From the NCBI GenBank assembly GCA_963558075.1, contig CAUWFN010000023.1, positions 1 through 31,420 on the forward strand: a stretch of 31,420 nt of DNA. Reading direction: 5' to 3'. The notes below the pieces were generated by a model. The model saw only the letters and a program-made list of their open reading frames with translations, was not told the origin of the DNA and searched no databases. Within the stretch, counting starts at the first letter, position 1. Each line of letters begins with the position of its first letter. Source of the stretch: CALHKP01 sp963558075 (lineage in GTDB: Bacteria > Bacillota > Clostridia > Peptostreptococcales > Anaerovoracaceae). The position numbers were made by a program, and so were the translations under genes. Positions 1 to 6,795 of this stretch are shown here, piece after piece.

Positions 1-114
1 GTAGATGCGTTTGCGGCACAGCAGTTTTTAGAAACCTTGGAGAACCTATGAAATTTCTACTGTTGTAGATTCGCCCCCCTTGTGGGTGTGTGGATGGAAA
101 TTATCATCGTAGAT
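1..114 (+). CRISPR. Trailing end of a type V-A (Cas12a) CRISPR array
   Basis: Positions 52-70 read aatttctactgttgtagat, the stem-loop handle found at the 3' end of Cas12a direct repeats (arms tctac and gtaga). Positions 1-6 (gtagat) are the end of the previous repeat. If the repeat has the usual 36 nt it covers 35-70, leaving a 28-nt spacer at 7-34. A second spacer would run from 71 to about 98, followed by a degenerate, shortened repeat at about 99-114 that still ends in cgtagat. A decayed last repeat marks the trailer end, so transcription is rightward and the leader, cas1, cas2, cas4 and cas12a should lie to the left, outside the window. With one full repeat visible, the exact 5' repeat boundary is inferred. 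Confidence 0.8.
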
Positions 115-470
115 TAATATGACCTACTATGTACGCATTTATATTGCAAGGCTTACAATATTTCTGTATAAACTTGTGCTAAATTGACCAATATAAATGT
201 TAAGCCCAAAGAGTTTACTTTTATTATATAAATATGTATATCTCTCTACGGGAAACGTACATATATGACTATATGTATATTAGATTTTTCAAAATGCATA
301 TCTATAATTAGCCAATGCAACCTGCATGCAGGCGACGTTAACTCCTTTCAGCTCATCTGAACTAACTTACAACCTTGTTAATGAGCTAGCATGCAGGCAT
401 TGATAACGATGGAAGTTAAATAAAAAATAGATTAAAGCTTCTATAAATAGTTTGTAGAACCCTTTATAAT
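115..470. other. Non-coding A+T-rich stretch with nested inverted repeats
   Basis: I see no gene here. A perfect 8-bp hairpin lies at 258-265/270-277 (tacatata/tatatgta). A larger nested structure spans 313-402: outer arms 313-329 and 389-402 share caatgc and ctgcatgc apart from a 3-nt insertion, inner arms agctcat (350-356) and atgagct (381-387) pair exactly, and the left arm contains the 12-bp palindrome cctgcatgcagg (321-332). No T run follows, so it is not an obvious terminator. It lies between the CRISPR trailer and the terminator of the minus-strand gene. Confidence 0.5.
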
Positions 471-474
471 TAAA

Positions 475-514
475 AAAGCCGCGGAGCACTGAATCACCAA
501 TGCTTAGCGGCTTT
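475..514 (-). terminator. Intrinsic terminator of the YibE/F gene
   Basis: Arms aaagccgc (475-482) and gcggcttt (507-514) pair perfectly. Read on the minus strand the hairpin is followed by a run of six T. It begins 11 nt past the stop of the minus-strand gene ending at 526. Confidence 0.85.
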
Positions 515-525
515 GATTACCTATG

Positions 526-1668
526 TTATATTCTTTTCTTTCTTCCAGCGAGCATTACCGCTGTTATTGCAGATGCGGCAGGTATTGTAAGCACTATGCC
601 GAAGGTGCCGCACAGTCCCTGCGCAATTTCTATACTCAGGAAATTGGAGTTCAGCAGCTGGTTAAGCTGTACTTGATATGAGATAAATACAAGCAGAGTT
701 ACGAAGGCGCTACCTGTAAATGCAAGAATAAGTGTATTCGTCATGGTGCCGATCATGTCCTTTCCAATCTCGATGCCGGAGGTGAAGAGCTCCTTTGATG
801 TGAGATTTGGATTATGACGGTATACCTCGTGTAGGGAAGAAACCACGGACATACCTACGTCCATAATCGCACCTAGTGACGAAATCAAAACGCCTGCAAA
901 GAGCACGTCTTTTATCTTAAGGCCTGTACTTTGCTGTATCAGTATCAGGCTCTCGGCTTCCGCTGAGCTGAAGCCATCTATGTGAATCATTGCTGACATT
1001 ATTTTGAACAGCAGCAGGGCAAAGCATAGCCCGACCGTTGTAGATGTTATTGCGGCAAAGGTTTTGCGGCTCTGGCCGTTTAGCAGAAGAAGTGTAACGG
1101 CAGTGGAAAGGACCGCGCAAATTATGCTCATTAGCACAGGTGAGTAACCGGAGAAGACCGCGGGAAGAAGCAGTCCAACAACGATAAACAGGGAGTAGGC
1201 GAGTCCTGCGATTGATTTTAGGCCTTTGCCTCCGCCGATGCATACGATTGCCGCGAAGAGAAGAACGCAGCATGCGATTATCGAAAATCTTCTGTCGTAG
1301 TTGTATACCGAATAATAAGCTTTGGTGTTTTCGGGAGCATCGACATTTATGATAAGGGGCATATTCTTTTTTGCAACGACCTGATGGATTTTGGTTATGT
1401 AGTTTGTCACTTTTATTGTTTCGCCTTTTTTCTCTCCCTCAGTCAATTTCACCTTCAGATCCTGGCTACCCAGGTAGATTCCGAGCTGTTTGTCGAATTC
1501 GATCTGCTGGTCACAAACCTCCACCACGGTAGCGCGCTCGTAGTGAAGGCTGTCTGTAGTATAACGGCTGTAGTCCTTAAACCCCAGCTGCTGCATCGCG
1601 AAGACCGCGATTAGACTGAGGAAAATCAAAGTAAGCACGATGGCATTATCTTTTAATTTTCCTAACAT
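526..1668 (-). CDS. YibE/F family multi-pass membrane protein
   Basis: 380 residues. The N-terminus has one membrane anchor (about residues 9-27), then a roughly 100-residue soluble segment rich in K, E and D, then a block of about seven hydrophobic helices from residue 130 to the end, closing with a basic GRKKRI tail. The segment SSLGAIMDVGMSVVSSLHE is the characteristic conserved stretch of YibE/F proteins. The family is widespread in Firmicutes and its biochemical role is not established; transport across the membrane is only a guess. The start at 1668 has a weak ribosome binding site (agaaagtg is the best match), unlike most genes here. It lies 91 nt downstream of the phosphoesterase on the same strand and could be cotranscribed with it; the terminator at 475-514 ends the unit. 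Confidence 0.85.
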   Translation of the reverse strand: MLGKLKDNAIVLTLIFLSLIAVFAMQQLGFKDYSRYTTDSLHYERATVVEVCDQQIEFDKQLGIYLGSQDLKVKLTEGEKKGETIKVTNYITKIHQVVAKKNMPLIINVDAPENTKAYYSVYNYDRRFSIIACCVLLFAAIVCIGGGKGLKSIAGLAYSLFIVVGLLLPAVFSGYSPVLMSIICAVLSTAVTLLLLNGQSRKTFAAITSTTVGLCFALLLFKIMSAMIHIDGFSSAEAESLILIQQSTGLKIKDVLFAGVLISSLGAIMDVGMSVVSSLHEVYRHNPNLTSKELFTSGIEIGKDMIGTMTNTLILAFTGSAFVTLLVFISYQVQLNQLLNSNFLSIEIAQGLCGTFGIVLTIPAASAITAVMLAGRKKRI

Positions 1669-1759
1669 ATATATTTCTGAATTTCACTTTCTTATAATTT
1701 TTCTTAAGCAAGGCAGGACACCTTCGCCGATTTGGCGCATGGATGAACGGCCCTTTACT

Positions 1760-4150
1760 TTATTCTGACTTTGCGTTCTTTCTTTTTTTGATCAAAGCTG
1801 CTGCTGTAGCACCTGATGCAAGGAGTATCATCGAAGCTGCTGCTGCATCTGTCATATCGCCTGTCTGAATGACTTCGTCGGCTTTGTCTTTATCTGTATT
1901 CTGTGCTCCGGAAGATGCTCCGTTACCTTCTGTATTTTCTGGTTTCTGGGAATCTCCAGGCTTCTGAGAACCTTCAGGTTTTTTATTGTCATCCTGTGAA
2001 TCGCCGCCCTGTGACTGGTCTCCGCCTTCTGGCTTTGGAAGTGGCTTCTTTTCGAGTCCTTCTGCTGCTAGTTTTAGGTCGTCGTGAGCTTTGTTAATTT
2101 CATCCTGGTGAGCTTCTTTGTTGTCTAAAACTTTCTTTGCACTTTCTAGAGCAGTCTCAAGGTTTTTCCAGCTTTCTTCTGTATAGTCGTTTTCAACAAA
2201 ATCTTTCTTTGCGATTTCTTCGATGAGGGCGGAAAGCTTTGATGAGTCTGTCTTGTGGATTGTGAATGTGTCGAGCACTTCCATGTTGTCTGCAAAGTAA
2301 GTTGTCATTGTGTATGAGCTGTCAGTTACCTGAACGTCTGTAACAGTTCTTCTCTTTGACTGGTCCATCTTTGCTGAGAATTCAGCGTTTGGAGCTGCGA
2401 TGTCGTAGTATTTGCTTCCTGATGCTGAGTTTCCAGTTAGATAAACTGTTCCGTCTGGATTTACTGTTGAGCTTTCAACTTTTTCTGTACGCTGAGGTGT
2501 GGTTCCGTCCATTACGTATGTTCTTGTATATACGTGGTCGTGGCCCATAAGAACAACGTCGATGTCTAGCTCTTTGAACACGTTTGGAAGCTCGTTACGT
2601 CTTTGGATGATGTCTTTGTCATCTGTGTGGCTTGCTGTTGAATATACTGAGTGGTGGAATACAACAGTTTTCCATTTTACATCGGGATTCTGTCTGATTG
2701 CTTCTTCCATGAATGCCTTGTGCTCCGCAGTTGACATGTTGCATGAGTTGATATCCATGAATAGTGTGTTTTCGTATACGAACCAGTAGTCAGTTCCGGC
2801 AGTTGATGCTCCCTTGTCGATGCTTTCGTTTGGGAGGTTGAAGTGCTGGTTATATGCTTCTGATTTTGCATCGTGGTTTCCGATTGTTGTTGCTGAAGGA
2901 AGTGATGCAAATGCAGGGTTTAGATATGCTGCGTACTGTGATTCATTTGATGCTGTATTGACCTGATCACCTGCTGATAATAGGAAATCTGCTCCGAGCT
3001 TGTTTTGAATAACATCCACTGTTTGGTTCCATCCTTCTGTGTCTGATGGAAGGCTGCCTGCGCCCATCTGTGGGTCTCCAACAAAGGAGAATCTGAAGGA
3101 ACCGTTGTTGTCCCCTGAACGAAAGGTATAGGTTTCGCTTATTTTTCCTTCATTTACAAGTCTGTAAACGTATTCTGTATTAGGCTTTAGATTTTCTAAA
3201 ACTGCCTGGTTTGAGTAGAAGCCCTTGTCATTTGATGCGATTGCTGAGTCGGCCTGCTTTGTTTTGAAATCAGCAGGGAAGCTGTCACCTTTCTTTTCGG
3301 CATACTGAACTTCGCCAACCTTGTCTGTATCTGCATACCATGTCAGTCTCTGGCTTGTTGTATCTGAGCCTACTGTTAGGAATACTGATTTCTGTGTGAT
3401 TTCCTGTGGTGCAGGGGCCTGTTCGTTGTAGTTTAGGGCCATGTTCTGGAATTCAAAGTATAGGTCTGAGCTTGTCTCGCGGTCATTGTGAAGTTCTACG
3501 GAAACAGTGTTTGATCCTTCTTTTACATATTTTGCGATATCTTCCTTTGATAGGTTGATGTCAGCCTGCTTTGGTGCTCCCGCAGAAACGCCTGCGTAGA
3601 ACATGTTGTCTTCGTGCTCCTCAGTTGGCATGTCTACTGATTTGATCAGGTGACCGTTTAGGTATACAGCAACTGCATCGTCGTGGAAAAGTGTTCCTGT
3701 GATAGATGTGAGCTCGCTAACATTTTTGATTTCTATATTTGTTCTGAAGAAAAATGTCGGAACGTTTACTTTGTCATCGTCCGGCTTGTACTGGTTCAGA
3801 AGCACTGTAGGTGTGAATCCATCAAAAGGTTTCAGCTCGCCTCTCTTTGCTCCGAATTTTCCTGCTGCTTTTTTCCATGCTCCGTCATCAAAGCCTGCTC
3901 CTGTCCATGCTGTCTTTGATTCTAATCCTTTCGCAGGATCTGTGTTGTCATCGAGATAGTTCCATGAAGTCTTTTCGTCGATAACTGTAATTGTTTCTGA
4001 CTGCATCTGTTCAGCTGAAACAGGTGCTCCGCTTGTCTGTGCATAAACTTCTGCTGGTGATAACGCCATAGAAGTGGCTACTGAACCTGTGCCTACCATT
4101 ACAGCGAATGCCAGTATTCCGGCTTTCTGCAGAATTGCTTTTCTTTTCAT
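1760..4150 (-). CDS. Secreted calcineurin-like metallophosphoesterase with sortase-like C-terminal anchor
   Basis: 796 residues. Order: signal peptide (1-38, ending near VYAQ); a beta-rich domain (about 55-240) resembling carbohydrate-binding jelly-rolls; an Fn3-like purple-acid-phosphatase N-domain (about 250-345); the metallophosphoesterase core (352-640); a helical FIVAR-like segment (640-702); a P/G/Q/D/K-rich spacer; then VIQTGD (760-765), a hydrophobic segment and KKRKN. The metal-binding motifs are complete: GDPQ (358), GDQ (394), GNHD (424), HH (499) and GHDH (536). VIQTGD resembles variant sortase sites, so covalent wall attachment is likely, though simple membrane anchoring is possible. 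It probably releases phosphate from organic esters outside the cell. The ribosome binding site ggagg sits just upstream of the ATG. A Pho-box-like repeat lies upstream at 4311-4348. Confidence 0.9.
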   Translation of the reverse strand: MKRKAILQKAGILAFAVMVGTGSVATSMALSPAEVYAQTSGAPVSAEQMQSETITVIDEKTSWNYLDDNTDPAKGLESKTAWTGAGFDDGAWKKAAGKFGAKRGELKPFDGFTPTVLLNQYKPDDDKVNVPTFFFRTNIEIKNVSELTSITGTLFHDDAVAVYLNGHLIKSVDMPTEEHEDNMFYAGVSAGAPKQADINLSKEDIAKYVKEGSNTVSVELHNDRETSSDLYFEFQNMALNYNEQAPAPQEITQKSVFLTVGSDTTSQRLTWYADTDKVGEVQYAEKKGDSFPADFKTKQADSAIASNDKGFYSNQAVLENLKPNTEYVYRLVNEGKISETYTFRSGDNNGSFRFSFVGDPQMGAGSLPSDTEGWNQTVDVIQNKLGADFLLSAGDQVNTASNESQYAAYLNPAFASLPSATTIGNHDAKSEAYNQHFNLPNESIDKGASTAGTDYWFVYENTLFMDINSCNMSTAEHKAFMEEAIRQNPDVKWKTVVFHHSVYSTASHTDDKDIIQRRNELPNVFKELDIDVVLMGHDHVYTRTYVMDGTTPQRTEKVESSTVNPDGTVYLTGNSASGSKYYDIAAPNAEFSAKMDQSKRRTVTDVQVTDSSYTMTTYFADNMEVLDTFTIHKTDSSKLSALIEEIAKKDFVENDYTEESWKNLETALESAKKVLDNKEAHQDEINKAHDDLKLAAEGLEKKPLPKPEGGDQSQGGDSQDDNKKPEGSQKPGDSQKPENTEGNGASSGAQNTDKDKADEVIQTGDMTDAAAASMILLASGATAAALIKKRKNAKSE

Positions 4151-4310
4151 CTAATAGTTCCTCCATTCTTTTACCGAATAAATGTCACTTTGTATTTGCC
4201 GGCATGAATCGTGTCGTGGCAAAATTTTTTCATAAAACCTTCGTGTGTCGAGGTTTAAATCATTACCGGCGATGTCATAATATCAGCTGTGAAAAAAGAA
4301 AACAATAGAG

Positions 4311-4348
4311 TTAACAGAAAGGTAACATGACTTTACGGAGGTTTAACA
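4311..4348. promoter_or_regulatory. Pho-box-like direct repeats upstream of the phosphoesterase
   Basis: Four hexamers sit at 10-11 bp intervals: ttaaca (4311), gtaaca (4322), ttacgg (4333) and ttaaca (4343). Firmicute PhoP boxes are TTAACA-like hexamers repeated with 5-bp spacers. The array is about 160-200 bp upstream of the phosphatase start, and a possible -10 (TATTAT on the minus strand, 4277-4282) lies in between. The hexamers read TTAACA on the plus strand, opposite to the gene. Control by phosphate limitation is inferred. Confidence 0.4.
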
Positions 4349-4374
4349 AAACCGCTGCCCCAGGTCTCGTATCG

Positions 4375-4547
4375 GTATCAGGGCACCGCGCCGGAGCGGG
4401 CTAGCCCTAGCGCCCATTGCCCAATTGATGATATATGTATCAGGGTACTTCGCCGAAGCGAGCTAGCCACAGCGCCCAGCGCCCAATTGACGATATAAGT
4501 ATCAGGGTACTTCGCCGAAGCGGGCTAGCCACAGCGCCCAGCGCCCT
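4375..4547. repeat. 62-bp tandem repeat, about 2.8 copies
   Basis: Units begin at 4375, 4437 and 4499 with gtatcaggg, an exact 62-bp period; the third is cut short near 4547. Each unit has a self-complementary core (cttcgccgaag in copies 2 and 3, a diverged ccgcgccgg-type core in copy 1), then gctagcc, then agcgccca repeats. Copies 2 and 3 are nearly identical while copy 1 differs at several places. No reading frame is conserved. The block is much more G+C rich than its surroundings. Confidence 0.85.
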
Positions 4548-4597
4548 AAAGTGAAGGGACTGAGTTTTAGGGGCCGCGGTATAATTTCAAAAAAGTA

Positions 4598-4621
4598 AAA
4601 AACGGCCTGATGGCCGTTTTT
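4598..4621. terminator. Bidirectional intrinsic terminator
   Basis: Arms aaaaacggcc (4598-4607) and ggccgttttt (4612-4621) form a perfect 10-bp stem with a 4-nt loop, and T runs close it on both strands. On the minus strand it is the first good terminator after the HD-domain gene, so the inverted-repeat array at 4653-5013 could be the 3' untranslated part of that transcript, or a separate RNA ending here. Confidence 0.7.
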
Positions 4622-4652
4622 CTCCACTGTGAAATTTCAAATGAATAGATGT

Positions 4653-5013
4653 TACAGCATAGATACCAAAACTTGAATTCTTGCTGTAACAAATAAATGC
4701 TGAGTACAGCACATATTGTAAAAGTGGAATTTTTGCTGTAAAAATTTGAATCGAATACAGCAAGGATACGGAAATTCCAATACTTGCTGTATTTTTTTAG
4801 ATCAATTTACAGCAAAAAATGCGAAATTGATTTTCTTGCTGTACTCTACGTCATTTTCGTACAGCACATATTCTAATTTCGCAAATCATACTGTACAGCT
4901 CCGCAGTTTCGTACAGCACATATTTGGATATCGCAATTCGTGCTGTCCTGGAGGGTAAAAAAATACAGTATGAAATTAGAAATTCGTGATTTGTGCAGTA
5001 TTTCTAATTTCAT
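4653..5013. repeat. Seven-unit inverted-repeat array, 52-bp period
   Basis: The left arm tacagca starts at 4653, 4705, 4756, 4808, 4860 and 4912, and as tacagta at 4964: steps of 52, 51, 52, 52, 52 and 52. The right arm tgctgta starts at 4682, 4734, 4785 and 4837, with variants tactgta (4889), tgctgtc (4941) and tgcagta (4994). In units 1-6 each 7-nt arm pair encloses exactly 22 nt, and 15-16 nt separate units. Outside the arms the units have diverged almost completely. The last unit carries an extra perfect 14-bp inverted repeat, 4970-4983 with 5000-5013, around a 16-nt loop. There is no coding sequence. The constant arms and spacing with drifting filler suggest selection for pairing or for dimer binding. 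Confidence 0.85.
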
Positions 5014-5062
5014 TCCATTCTTTCCCCTAATACCTATGCCTTGTTAACTCCGCAAAATATAA

Positions 5063-5160
5063 AATGTATGCAGTTTTTTCTTTTTCTTGAAAAACTGCAT
5101 CCGTAAAATGACCCTGCGTCCATTGCCCCCCAAAAACTGAAATGCACCAGCTAGTTATGC
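5063..5160. repeat. Flanking repeat copy 1, left of the HD gene
   Basis: Contains a hairpin with arms atgcagttttt and aaaaactgcat (about 5067-5100), then ccgtaaaatgaccctg, then ccattgcccc, caaaaactgaaatgcaccag and ctagttatgc. The first part matches 5922-5971 and the second part matches about 6237-6273 on the other side of the gene. Copy 1 therefore looks like the right-hand block with the intervening array removed, or like the form before that array expanded. Confidence 0.75.
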
Positions 5161-5192
5161 TTTCCCGAAACCCGAAGAAGAACCCAAAGAAG

Positions 5193-5762
5193 CTATTTTT
5201 CGAGCACGAGGATTTCATCTTCGCATGCCTGCATTGCTTCTAGTGCCTCAGCAAGCAGTGTATCTAGCTCCCAGCCAAGCTGCTCTGCTCCACGTTTGAT
5301 TGTATCTCTGTCGCAGCCAGCAGCAAATTTTTTATCTTTGAATTTCTTTTTCAGAGATTTGAGCTCCATGTCTTTGGTGGTCTTTGATGGGCGCATAAGC
5401 GCAGCGGCACCGATAAGGCCTGTAAGCTCGTCAACTGCAAAGAGAATTTTTTCCATTTCATGTTCAGGCTCGATATCGGAGCAGATGCCGTAACCGTGGG
5501 ATACGATGGCATGGATCATGTCGTCTTCGATGCCTGCTTCTTTCAGAAGCTCAGGGGCTTTTTTGCAGTGCTCGTAAGGCCACATTTCAAAATCGATGTC
5601 GTGCAACAGTCCGCAGCGTGACCAAAAATCAGTATCCTCTGTATATCCGTGTTTTTTAGCCATGTAGCCCATGACACATTCTAGAGTAACTCCATGATGA
5701 ATGTGAAAATCATCTTTGTTGTATTTTTTTAGCAGTTCAAAAGCATCTTCTCTTGTAATCAT
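5193..5762 (-). CDS. HD-domain metal-dependent phosphohydrolase
   Basis: 189 residues. The HD signature is GLLHDID (51-57, His54-Asp55), preceded by a histidine cluster FHIHHG (19-24) and followed by a later SHGYG histidine near residue 88; this fits the HD superfamily group of small predicted hydrolases (COG2316-like). Such proteins hydrolyse phosphate esters, often nucleotides, but the substrate cannot be read from sequence. The ATG at 5762 has a good ggagg upstream. No partner gene adjoins it: about 430 bp of tandem-array DNA and repeat copy 1 lie on the 3' side, and repeat copy 2 with further arrays on the 5' side. Its isolation inside repeat DNA is the unusual feature. A link between the protein and the repeats is not shown. 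Confidence 0.85.
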   Translation of the reverse strand: MITREDAFELLKKYNKDDFHIHHGVTLECVMGYMAKKHGYTEDTDFWSRCGLLHDIDFEMWPYEHCKKAPELLKEAGIEDDMIHAIVSHGYGICSDIEPEHEMEKILFAVDELTGLIGAAALMRPSKTTKDMELKSLKKKFKDKKFAAGCDRDTIKRGAEQLGWELDTLLAEALEAMQACEDEILVLEK

Positions 5763-5921
5763 TTCTTTTCCTCCGTTATAATTATGTATTTTGCGTATGC
5801 GGCGCTAGAAATACGGGTAATATCAAAAGCGTCCGGAGCCAGGTCACTGAGTATCCGAGCTCGGTAGCACAAGCAAAGTATTTACCTGGCGTGTTCGTTC
5901 CCAAGCACCTAGGTCTCACAA
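5763..5921. other. Upstream region of the HD gene, no clear element
   Basis: Beyond the ribosome binding site of the HD gene I see no convincing promoter. An agccaggt motif (5838-5845) recurs in the 36-bp repeats at 6354-6450, so this stretch may be a decayed part of the same repeat family. Confidence 0.35.
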
Positions 5922-5971
5922 TGTATGCAGTTTTTCTTTTTTTTGAAAAACTGCATCCGTAAAATGACACT
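5922..5971. repeat. Flanking repeat copy 2, right of the HD gene
   Basis: Nearly identical to 5063-5114: aatgtatgcag, a T-rich loop, aaaaactgcatccgtaaaat and gacactg. The two copies are in direct orientation about 860 bp apart with the HD gene between them. The hairpin has an 11-bp stem (atgcagttttt with aaaaactgcat). Confidence 0.8.
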
Positions 5972-5977
5972 GTTTTT

Positions 5978-6237
5978 GAAGCATGATTTGAGATTTAGCG
6001 ATTTATGCTTCAATCGGATCTTTAAATTTTGGATGCATAAATGACAATGTAGCAAAATCTGTTCCGAATTTTTGGCCCAATTTTCCTATGCTTTTGAAGC
6101 AGATTTTGGCAAAATCAAAAAACTGCTTCATTACCTTGCCCGATTTCCGGAAGCACAATTTAAGCTTTTGCGATTTATGCTTCAAGAAGCCTCACAAAAA
6201 ACGGATGCAGATCTGAGCATTTTGCGATTTATGCTTC
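5978..6237. repeat. Five-unit inverted-repeat array, about 54-bp period
   Basis: Left arms start at 5978 (gaagca), 6032 (gatgca), 6096 (gaagca), 6150 (gaagca) and 6204 (gatgca): steps of 54, 64, 54 and 54. Right arms tgcttc start exactly 22 nt after the left arm in units 1, 3, 4 and 5; unit 2 has a decayed tgttcc at the same place. The fixed 22-nt interior is the same as in the array at 4653-5013, but the arm sequence differs on both sides together (ACAGCA/TGCTGT there, GAAGCA/TGCTTC here). Several interiors share gcgattta just before the right arm. No protein is encoded. Confidence 0.8.
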
Positions 6238-6458
6238 CATTGCCCCCAAAAAGCCGAAATGCACCAGCTGCCCATGCGTCCTGAGACCCAAAAAGCCGAA
6301 ATGCACCAGCTGCCCATGCGTCCTGAGCAAGGTCCCAGAGTGCCTAGCGCCCATGCTTCCTGAGCCAGGTCCAAGAGTGCCTAGCGCTGTGCGTCCTGAG
6401 CCAGGTCCCAGAGTGCCTAGCGCTGTGCGTCCTGAGCCAGGTCCAAGAGCTACAGCGC
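6238..6458. repeat. 36- and 42-bp tandem repeats
   Basis: The first part has two 42-bp units sharing agccgaaatgcaccagctg, cccatgcgtc and ctgag (6252 and 6294). It passes into 36-37-bp units anchored by tgcgtcctgag or tgcttcctgag at 6354, 6390 and 6426 (tgcgtcctgag also at 6275 and 6317), each followed by ccaggtcc, agagtgcc and tagcgc. The agcgccc word links it to the 62-bp repeat at 4375-4547. No conserved reading frame was found. Confidence 0.8.
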
Positions 6459-6487
6459 CCGATTTCGGAAAGGCGGACGGAACCTTT

Positions 6488-6795
6488 AATCGTTTATCTT
6501 GTTAGTTTCTCGCGCAGGTTTTCCGAAATCGAAGCTTTGATCGTTTATCTTGTTAGTTTCTCGCGCAGGTTTTCCGAAATCGAAGCTTTAATCGTTTATC
6601 TTGTTAGTTTTTCGCGCAGGTTTTCCGAAATCGAAGCTTTGATCGTTTATCCTGTGAATTCTCTGCGCAGATTTTCCTCTATCAGAGGCTTTGATCGTTT
6701 ATCCTGTGAGTTGTTTGCGCAGATTTTCCAAAATCAAAGCTGTGATTGTTTATCTTGTAAGTTCTCCGCGCAGGTTTTCTTCCATCAGAGCTTTG
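6488..6795. repeat. 51-bp tandem repeat derived from the asparaginase 3' end
   Basis: The word cgtttat (tgtttat in the last) starts at 6491, 6542, 6593, 6644, 6696 and 6747, giving periods of 51, 51, 51, 52 and 51. The unit at about 6747-6795 is the coding end of the minus-strand asparaginase gene (residues ALMEENLRGELTR and stop). The units to the left repeat this same gene end, including the in-frame TAA, and become more alike toward 6488. So the last 16 or so codons plus stop have been copied about five times downstream. Each unit keeps a near-palindrome around aagctt. Confidence 0.9.

Noticed and set aside
4653..5013. The 52-bp array as a CRISPR array
   Set aside because: Only two 7-nt arms are conserved per unit rather than a 25-40 nt repeat, and the units are not separated by spacers of a second constant class; no cas gene is nearby.
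5063..5100. The atgcagttttt hairpins as intrinsic terminators
   Set aside because: The T-rich parts lie in the stem and loop rather than after the stem on either strand, so termination is not supported; they fit better as repeat units.
6003..6374. Short open frames on both strands within the repeats
   Set aside because: They are low-complexity translations of tandem repeats, without ribosome binding sites or conserved frame between units.
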